Assembly: GCA_947167455.1 (NCBI GenBank)
Contig: CAMVIB010000023.1
Coordinates: forward strand, 1-41,498
DNA from: an uncultured Prevotellaceae bacterium
GTDB lineage: Bacteria > Bacteroidota > Bacteroidia > Bacteroidales > Bacteroidaceae
Length of the DNA: 41,498 bases
Direction of reading: 5' to 3'
This document shows positions 35,848 through 41,498 of the stretch, one piece after another. Below the pieces are notes generated by a model. The model was not told the origin of the DNA. It did not search any database and worked only from the letters and a program-made list of their open reading frames with translations. The position numbers and the translations under genes were made by a program. Positions within the stretch are counted from its first letter, which is position 1. Each line of letters opens with the position of its first letter.

Positions 35848-36699
35848 ATGATACGCATTGCCGTCCAGTCTAAAGGTCGTCTCAACGAAGACACCATAAC
35901 CCTGCTCGCCGAGGCAGGCATTAAGATACCATCGAGCAAGCGCACGTTGCTCGTGCAGTCGCCAAACTTCCCCGTCGAGGTGCTCTACCTCCGCGATGAC
36001 GACATTCCTCAGTCCGTTGCCAATGGCGTTGCCGACCTCGGCATCGTCGGCGAGAACGAGTTCGTAGAGCGTGCCGAGAATGCCGACATCGTGCGCCGAC
36101 TCGGATTCAGCCGCTGCCGGCTCTCCCTGGCTATTCCTAAGGCCATCGACTACCCCGGAGTGCAGTGGTTCCAAGGCCGGAAGATTGCAACAAGCTACCC
36201 TGGCATACTCAACACCTACCTCCGGCAGCAAGGAGTCGCTGCCGACGTGCACGTCATCACAGGCTCCGTAGAGATAAGTCCCGGGATAGGACTCGCAGAT
36301 GCCATCTTCGACATCGTGAGCAGCGGCTCGACACTCGTCAGCAACAACCTCCGCGAGGTGGAGGTGGTGATGCATAGCGAGGCCGTGCTCATTGCCAACA
36401 AGCAACTCTCCGACGAGAAACGTGCCATCCTCGACGACCTCCTGTTCCGCATCGAGGCCGTGAAGGCTGCCGAGGACAAGAAGTACGTCCTCATGAACGT
36501 ACCCACCGAACGTCTCGACGACATCATCAGCGTGCTGCCGGGAGCCAAGAGCCCCACCGTGATGCCACTGGCCACACCGGGATGGAACAGTGTACACACC
36601 GTCATCGACGAGAAACGTTTCTGGGAAGTCATCTCCCAGCTCAAGGCCTTCGGCGCTCAGGGCATTCTCGTCATTCCCATCGAGAAGATGATACTATAG
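35848..36699 (+). CDS. hisG: ATP phosphoribosyltransferase, long form
   Basis: A 283-residue HisG catalysing the first step of histidine synthesis (ATP + PRPP). It starts MIRIAVQSKGRLNEDTITLL; catalytic-domain motifs include VANGVADLGIVGENEF and the PRPP-binding ADAIFDIVSSGSTL. The C-terminal regulatory domain (about 210-283, KYVLMNVPTERLDDIISVLPG) marks the histidine-inhibited long form. An upstream in-frame ATG at 35707 lies before the predicted promoter. First of hisGDCB. Confidence 0.96.
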   Translation: MIRIAVQSKGRLNEDTITLLAEAGIKIPSSKRTLLVQSPNFPVEVLYLRDDDIPQSVANGVADLGIVGENEFVERAENADIVRRLGFSRCRLSLAIPKAIDYPGVQWFQGRKIATSYPGILNTYLRQQGVAADVHVITGSVEISPGIGLADAIFDIVSSGSTLVSNNLREVEVVMHSEAVLIANKQLSDEKRAILDDLLFRIEAVKAAEDKKYVLMNVPTERLDDIISVLPGAKSPTVMPLATPGWNSVHTVIDEKRFWEVISQLKAFGAQGILVIPIEKMIL

Positions 36700-36746
36700 G
36701 TGTGTGCTATTAATTACTATAGTCTCCCCATAACATTACAAGTCCA

Positions 36747-38030
36747 ATGAATATCTACCGTTACCCCACCAAGACGGAAATCACAGATATCGTCACACGC
36801 CCTACCAAGGACGCTGCCGACCTCACCGCCACCGTGGCCGCCGTATTGGCCGATGTCAAGGCGCGGGGCGATGCCGCTGTCATCGACTACGAGCAGCGCT
36901 TCGACCACGTGCAGCTTGACGCTGTCACCGTGAGCACCTACGAGTTCGAGGCCGCAGAGGCACTCGTAAGTCCCGACCTTCGCAAGGCTCTCGTCATGGC
37001 ACACGCCAACATAGCACGCTTCCACGAAGCTCAGCGACATGATCCCATAGAGGTCGAGACATGCGCAGGTGTAAGCTGCTGGCAGAAGAGTATCGCCATC
37101 GAACGCGTGGGACTTTACGTACCCGGCGGCACGGCACCGCTCTTCTCCACGGTGCTCATGCTGGCAACGCCGGCACGCATAGCAGGATGCCGGGAGGTGG
37201 TGCTGTGCACGCCGCCTCAGCGCGACGGCAGTGTACATCCGGCAATCCTCGTCGCAGCACGCATCGCAGGGGTGTCGCAAGTCTTCAAGGCAGGTGGCGT
37301 GCAGGCCATCGCCGCCATGGCCTACGGCACAGACTCCGTGCCGAAGGTCTCCAAAATATTCGGCCCCGGCAACCAGTTCGTGCAGTGTGCCAAACAGCTC
37401 GTGGCGCTTGCCGATGTCGCCATCGATATGCCGGCAGGCCCCAGCGAAGTGGCCGTCATCGCCGATGCCACGGCAAATGCCGCCTTCGTGGCTGCCGACC
37501 TGCTGTCACAGGCAGAGCACGGAGCCGATTCGCAGGTGCTGCTCCTCACCGACTCCGACCGACTCCTCGCCGACGTGCAGGCAGAGGTGGAGAGACAGCT
37601 CGCACAGCTGCCGCGACGCGACATTGCCGCCGAGGCATTGAGCCACAGCCGTCTCGTGCTCGTGGCAGATATCGACGAGGCAATGCGCATAAGCAACATC
37701 TATGCCCCTGAACACCTCATCCTCGAGACTACCAATGCCGATACGCTCGCCGCACAGGTCGTCAATGCCGGCAGTGTCTTCATAGGACATCTCACACCAG
37801 AGAGTGCCGGCGACTATGCTTCCGGCACCAATCACACCCTGCCCACCAACGGATGGGCGGCAGCATACAGCGGTGTCAACCTCGATGCCTTCTGCCGGAA
37901 AATAACATTCCAGCACATCACGCCAGAAGGCATACATTCTATAGCAAAGACCGTAGAGACCATGGCGGCAGCCGAACAGCTCGACGCACACCGCAATGCC
38001 ATGGCACTGCGACGTGTCGCCACAACCTGA
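36747..38030 (+). CDS. hisD: histidinol dehydrogenase
   Basis: A 427-residue Zn enzyme that oxidises histidinol to histidine using two NAD+. Motifs: VGLYVPGGTAPLFSTVLM, QAIAAMAYGT, FGPGNQFV, DMPAGPSEV, the Zn-binding SQAEHGADSQ, YAPEHL, TPESAGDYASGTNHTLPT and the C-terminal HITPEGI. Length is normal. It follows hisG by 47 bases. Confidence 0.97.
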   Translation: MNIYRYPTKTEITDIVTRPTKDAADLTATVAAVLADVKARGDAAVIDYEQRFDHVQLDAVTVSTYEFEAAEALVSPDLRKALVMAHANIARFHEAQRHDPIEVETCAGVSCWQKSIAIERVGLYVPGGTAPLFSTVLMLATPARIAGCREVVLCTPPQRDGSVHPAILVAARIAGVSQVFKAGGVQAIAAMAYGTDSVPKVSKIFGPGNQFVQCAKQLVALADVAIDMPAGPSEVAVIADATANAAFVAADLLSQAEHGADSQVLLLTDSDRLLADVQAEVERQLAQLPRRDIAAEALSHSRLVLVADIDEAMRISNIYAPEHLILETTNADTLAAQVVNAGSVFIGHLTPESAGDYASGTNHTLPTNGWAAAYSGVNLDAFCRKITFQHITPEGIHSIAKTVETMAAAEQLDAHRNAMALRRVATT

Positions 38031-38055
38031 AATCCCCTAACCAACATTCACAGCC

Positions 38056-39090
38056 ATGTTCACCTTAGAGAAGCTTGTACGCAAGAACATTCTTGCCCTC
38101 ACACCATATTCATGTGCTCGAGATGAGTTCAAGGGGCGCAAGGCCAGCGTGTTCATCGATGCCAATGAGAATCCGTTCGGCACACTCAACCGCTACCCCG
38201 ACCCTCTCCAGGAGGAACTCAAGGCACGACTCTCTGCCATCAAGAGCGTCCCCACTGAACGTATCTTCCTCGGCAACGGCTCCGACGAGGCCATCGACCT
38301 CGTATATCGTGTCTTCTGCGAGCCACGCATTGACAACGTCGTGGCCATAGCACCGACCTACGGCATGTATGCCGTCGCCGCCGACATCAACGACGTCGAG
38401 TACCGGCCTGTGCCGCTCCACGATGACTTCTCGATAGACGCCGACGCACTGCTCAGTGCCACCGACGAGCACACGAAGGTAATATGGATCTGCTCGCCAA
38501 ACAACCCGACGGGCAATGCCCTCGAACGCAGGGACATCGAGCATGTCCTCGACACGTTCCAGGGAATCGTCGTAGTGGATGAGGCCTACAGCGACTTCAA
38601 CGACATGCGGCCATTCCGCCTCGACCTCGACAGGTGGCCAAACCTCATCGTCCTCAACACCTTCTCAAAGCTTTGGGCATCAGCAGCGATACGCCTCGGC
38701 ATGGCCTTCGCCTCGGCAGACATCATCGCTCTCTTCAATAAGGTGAAGTACCCGTACAACGTCAACCAGCTCACACAAGAGCAGGCTCTGCGTGTACTCG
38801 ATGACATGCAGCACATAAGCCTATGGAGGGCCGCCATCCTGCGCGAACGGGCACACTTGCTGCCTGCCGTGGCAGAGCTGCCGATATGCACGAACGTTTA
38901 TCCCACTGACGCCAATTTCTTCCTCGCACGGATGACAGATGCCAATGCCATCTACCACTATCTCGTGGAACATGGCGTCATCGTGCGTAACCGCTCACGA
39001 ATACAGCTCTGCGACAACTGTCTGCGCATCACCATCGGCTCGCAGCAGGAGAACAATGCACTGCTCAGCGCACTACGGCAGTACCGATGA
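38056..39090 (+). CDS. hisC: histidinol-phosphate aminotransferase
   Basis: A 344-residue fold-type I PLP aminotransferase. Substrate/PLP motifs: [37 protein letters not shown], and the PLP Lys in [19 protein letters not shown]. It transaminates imidazole-acetol phosphate. The stop overlaps an ATG of the hisB frame. Confidence 0.96.
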   Translation: MFTLEKLVRKNILALTPYSCARDEFKGRKASVFIDANENPFGTLNRYPDPLQEELKARLSAIKSVPTERIFLGNGSDEAIDLVYRVFCEPRIDNVVAIAPTYGMYAVAADINDVEYRPVPLHDDFSIDADALLSATDEHTKVIWICSPNNPTGNALERRDIEHVLDTFQGIVVVDEAYSDFNDMRPFRLDLDRWPNLIVLNTFSKLWASAAIRLGMAFASADIIALFNKVKYPYNVNQLTQEQALRVLDDMQHISLWRAAILRERAHLLPAVAELPICTNVYPTDANFFLARMTDANAIYHYLVEHGVIVRNRSRIQLCDNCLRITIGSQQENNALLSALRQYR

Positions 39091-39131
39091 TGCCCCTTCA
39101 CCCACACCCCGTCACTCAAAAACAGCGAAAC

Positions 39132-40394
39132 ATGCGAGCCCTATTCATCGACCGCGACGGCACCATACTGCGTGAACCCGCCGACGAGCAGATTGACTCC
39201 TTCGAGAAGTTCCACTTCATGCCAGGAGTAATCTCAGCACTGCGCTTCCTCAGACAAAACACCGACTACCGCTTCGTCATGGTGTCAAATCAGGACGGAC
39301 TCGGGACGGACTCATATCCCGAGTCCACATTCTGGCCCACACACAACCTCATGCTCGAGATCCTGAAGGGCGAAGGCATCACGTTCGATGACATCCTCAT
39401 CGACCGCTCATTCCCCGCCGACAACCTGCCGACACGCAAGCCTGGCACGGCAATGCTCACAGCCTACACCGACGGCTCGTGCGATATGGCCGACAGCTAT
39501 GTCATCGGTGACCGCCAGAGCGATGCGCAGCTCGCACTCAACCTCGGCTGCAAAGCTCTCATACTCTCCCCCGAAGGCAGAGCTGACGCTCCCGACCCAT
39601 CATTGTCTGACAGCACTGTCATCGCTGTCCCTTCATGGCAACGCGTCACAGAGGTCATCTATGCCGGCCCCCGCAGAGCCACCGTGCGACGTGCCACCAG
39701 CGAGACGGACATTGCCATCTCCATCGACCTCGACGGCACAGGGCGTGCCGACATCTCGACAGGACTCGGCTTCTTCGACCACATGCTCTGCCAGATAGCG
39801 AAGCATGGCAGCATAGACCTCAGCATCAGTGTCCGCGGCGACCTGCATGTCGATGAGCATCACACCATCGAGGACACAGCCCTCGCTCTTGGCGAAGCCC
39901 TCCTGAAAGCTCTCGGCGACAAGCGCGGCATCGAGAGGTATGGCTTCAGCACCGCCACCCTCACAGATGCCTCCGGCACCAAGTCCCTCCCTGATGCCTC
40001 CGGCACCGAGCCGATTCCGACTCGTGCCAATGTCCCCGATGCTGCCATTGTGCCTGCCGCCGCCACTGCGGCAGGCACAATGGCAGCATCCTACACCCTC
40101 CCCATGGACGACTGCCTCTGTTCCGTGGCTCTCGACTTCGGTGGACGCCCGTGGCTCGTGTGGGATGCCGAGTTCCATCGTGAGCATGTCGGAGACATGC
40201 CTACCGAGATGTTTTTGCATTTCTTCAAGAGCCTGAGCGATGCAGCACGCATGAATCTCAACATCCGCGCACAGGGGCACAACGAGCATCACAAGATAGA
40301 AGGCATCTTCAAGGCACTCGCACGTGCTATGCGCATGGCACTACGTCGTGACATCAGAAACATGCAACTCCCCTCAAGTAAGGGAGTCCTGTAA
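39132..40394 (+). CDS. hisB: bifunctional histidinol-phosphatase / imidazoleglycerol-phosphate dehydratase
   Basis: A 420-residue two-domain HisB. The N-terminal HAD phosphatase starts [16 protein letters not shown] (DxD) and has the NQDGLGTDS and [10 protein letters not shown] motifs. The C-terminal dehydratase has [22 protein letters not shown], and the Mn-binding [12 protein letters not shown], ending LPSSKGVL. I chose the ATG at 39132, matching family N-termini; an ATG at 39087, overlapping the hisC stop, would add 15 residues. Odd feature: between ERYGF and YTLPMDDCL, adjacent in E. coli HisB, about 47 extra residues (Thr/Ala/Pro/Asp-rich) are inserted in frame. The inserted DNA holds a direct repeat and a perfect inverted repeat. 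Confidence 0.94.
   Translation: MRALFIDRDGTILREPADEQIDSFEKFHFMPGVISALRFLRQNTDYRFVMVSNQDGLGTDSYPESTFWPTHNLMLEILKGEGITFDDILIDRSFPADNLPTRKPGTAMLTAYTDGSCDMADSYVIGDRQSDAQLALNLGCKALILSPEGRADAPDPSLSDSTVIAVPSWQRVTEVIYAGPRRATVRRATSETDIAISIDLDGTGRADISTGLGFFDHMLCQIAKHGSIDLSISVRGDLHVDEHHTIEDTALALGEALLKALGDKRGIERYGFSTATLTDASGTKSLPDASGTEPIPTRANVPDAAIVPAAATAAGTMAASYTLPMDDCLCSVALDFGGRPWLVWDAEFHREHVGDMPTEMFLHFFKSLSDAARMNLNIRAQGHNEHHKIEGIFKALARAMRMALRRDIRNMQLPSSKGVL
39966..40007 (+). repeat. 27-base tandem direct repeat inside hisB
   Basis: GATGCCTCCGGCACC occurs at 39966-39980 and 39993-40007, a 27-base period that keeps the reading frame and encodes DASGT twice. It forms the first half of the extra segment in HisB. 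Confidence 0.85.
40038..40090 (+). repeat. perfect 23-bp inverted repeat inside hisB
   Basis: The left arm 40038-40060 begins GATGCTGCCATT and the right arm 40068-40090 ends AATGGCAGCATC. The arms are perfectly complementary over 23 bases with a 7-base loop. The whole reads in frame as Ala/Pro/Thr-rich peptide. It lies in the second half of the extra HisB segment. Confidence 0.92.
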
Positions 40395-40408
40395 TCAATC
40401 CAGGTTTC

Positions 40409-40460
40409 GCGGGGCTACAGCGACTCATGGTAATGCATGAGCTGGCGGGTATAACCCCGC
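40409..40460. repeat. REP-like palindromic element 1
   Basis: Nested inverted repeats: GCGGGG (40409-40414) with CCCCGC (40455-40460), and inside them CTCATG with CATGAG around a 6-base loop. Directly after comes AGGGGTG, shared with element 2. It resembles repetitive extragenic palindromes and may also help end hisB transcription. Confidence 0.6.
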
Positions 40461-40520
40461 AGGGGTGAATCATCACAGCCAGGACCGTGAACTGGTAAGG
40501 TATGAGTTGGTAGATAAAAG

Positions 40521-40572
40521 GCCGCAGGGGTGGCTCATTCACCGTATCAAAGTGGTGAGACACCCCTGCGGC
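40521..40572. repeat. REP-like palindromic element 2
   Basis: GCCGCAGGGGTG (40521-40532) pairs with CACCCCTGCGGC (40561-40572), and further inside CTCA pairs with TGAG. The CCGCAGGGGTG core is shared with element 1 at 40457-40467, suggesting one dispersed family. Confidence 0.65.
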
Positions 40573-40825
40573 GTTACAGCAGCTTGCTAAAGTTGAGTAA
40601 TTGGCAGCACACTTCCAAAAGACAAATGGCGACACGAGAAAACCTCTGTCGCCATATTCCTTGTGGAGCATGCGACTAGCTCGGAATGAGAGACCATGAG
40701 ATTTGGATATTTGTAATGATTTGGTAGTCATACCAATGCGAAGCTTATGCTCTATTGTTTACTATCAATTTTTATCGTTTAACCTCAGTTTCTTGGAACC
40801 TTTTGGCTATCTCAAATAAAGGATG

Positions 40826-40833
40826 TACCTTTG
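40826..40833 (+). promoter_or_regulatory. putative promoter box upstream of the integrase remnant
   Basis: TACCTTTG matches TAnnTTTG. It probably belonged to the intact integrase gene. GGAACC motifs at about 40795, 40849 and 40859 surround it. Confidence 0.4.
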
Positions 40834-40855
40834 TACCGAATTAGTCGGAACCTAA

Positions 40856-41408
40856 ATGGAACCTGCTTATTTCGAGTGTAAATTTAGAGACAATGTTCGC
40901 AAAAAAAACAGATGAACATCTGACCATTCCACTGACAGAGGAAGCCCTTCGTATTCTTGATAAGTATAAGAACAAAGCAACTAAAGACGGTCATGTTTTT
41001 GATGTTATTAGTGCTCAGAAACTTAATGATGCCGTCAAAGAAGCTGCTAAAGCTGCTGGGTTAAACAGGATAATTACCGAAGTGTATTACATCGGAACAG
41101 AGCGTAAGGAGGTTGCAAATGAGTTCTGTAACATCATATCCAATCACGACGCACGTAGGACGTTTGTTTCGTGCTCTCTTTCGATGGGTATTCCGCCTGA
41201 AACTGTTATGAAGTGCACTGGCCATAAGAACTATGAGACCATGAAGCCTTATATAGAAACGGCGACAGAGACTGTCATCCTTGAAATGGAGAAATGGAAT
41301 AAGAACCTGTATCGTAGCAAAATCATAAACTTACTGGATGACGTAGATGAAGAATTCATGAAGGATCTACTCTCAGACTTACAAATAAGGTTGGCAAAAG
41401 TCAATTAG
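40856..41408 (+). pseudogene. truncated tyrosine recombinase (phage/conjugative-element integrase), catalytic C-terminus only
   Basis: The open frame from 40893 encodes 171 residues matching the C-terminal catalytic domain: IPLTEEALRIL, the HxxR box in SNHDARRTF, and TGHKNYETMKPYIE with the second His and the nucleophile Tyr. The N-terminal DNA-binding domains and the first catalytic Arg are missing. A short frame from ATG 40856 runs into an A8 tract near 40901; removing one A would fuse it in frame (VRKKTDEHLTIPL), so the remnant also carries a frameshift. It is AT-rich, unlike hisB, and suggests a past element insertion. It may be non-functional. Confidence 0.78.
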
Positions 41409-41455
41409 TTTATATTACTGTCCGCTAAACATTGAGTCATCCGACAATCGAGTAG

Positions 41456-41490
41456 GAGGTGAACACTAATCAGAGGTGTTCACCTCTTTT
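41456..41490 (+). terminator. intrinsic terminator after the integrase remnant
   Basis: GAGGTGAACAC pairs with GTGTTCACCTC over 11 bp around a 9-base loop, followed by TTTT. Confidence 0.85.
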
Positions 41491-41498
41491 CGTGTTCA

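Larger units (their letters stand above)
40395..40855. other. gene-free interval after hisB with REP-like palindromes and a decayed integrase promoter
   Basis: No convincing gene is seen before the integrase remnant. The interval holds two GC-rich palindromic elements (40409-40460 and 40521-40572), an AT-rich stretch from about 40670, a TAnnTTTG box at 40826, and GGAACC motifs at about 40795-40862. A 125-codon reverse frame at 40354-40731 crosses the palindromes and the hisB end and is judged a shadow. Confidence 0.6.

Noticed and set aside
40354..40731. 125-codon minus-strand frame after hisB
   Set aside because: It runs through the hisB end and both palindromes, with no recognisable domain.

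Overview
The window looks like a chromosomal segment of a Bacteroidales bacterium, most likely a Prevotellaceae member. The reasons are the two SusC/SusD outer-membrane uptake pairs, lipoproteins whose cleavage Cys is followed by acidic residues, the repeated Bacteroidetes-type promoter -7 box TAnnTTTG, a Bacteroides-style arabinose operon with a Nudix-type AraR, and a Cas12a CRISPR locus of the kind often seen in Prevotella. The genus is an inference.

Layout. (1) Positions 1-5776, minus strand: a tightly coupled type V-A operon cas12a-cas4-cas1-cas2. The genes overlap by 1 to 14 bases. The CRISPR array is not in the window and is expected just beyond the left edge. (2) 5830-6741, minus: a WYL-domain regulator directly upstream of cas12a. 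(3) 6742-7289: a gene-free stretch packed with three families of short tandem repeats, ending in the araA terminator. (4) 7290-13563, minus: an L-arabinose operon galM(araM)-araT-araR-araD-araA with a candidate operator at its promoter; the ribulokinase gene araB is absent. (5) 13707-16923, minus: a HAD phosphatase, a Wzx-type flippase and a family 2 glycosyltransferase. (6) 16946-17958, plus: panB, transcribed divergently from (5). (7) 18025-35703, plus: a 17.5 kb operon of seven genes encoding three FAS1 (fasciclin) lipoproteins and two SusC/SusD pairs, bounded by a promoter and a strong terminator. It holds no visible glycoside hydrolase, protease, sigma factor or hybrid histidine kinase. 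(8) 35803-40394, plus: hisG-hisD-hisC-hisB. HisB carries a striking in-frame insertion built from a 27-base direct repeat and a perfect 23-bp inverted repeat. (9) 40395-41490: REP-like palindromes, then a decayed tyrosine-recombinase fragment and a terminator.

The CRISPR/WYL end and the integrase fragment are visibly more AT-rich than the C-ending, GC-rich sus and his genes, which suggests acquired DNA at both ends of a stable core. The observations most worth following are the palindromic insertion in hisB, the double SusCD/triple FAS1 operon, the repeat-like and promoter elements flanking the Cas12a operon, and the tandem palindromic arrays beside the WYL gene and inside the ara operon.
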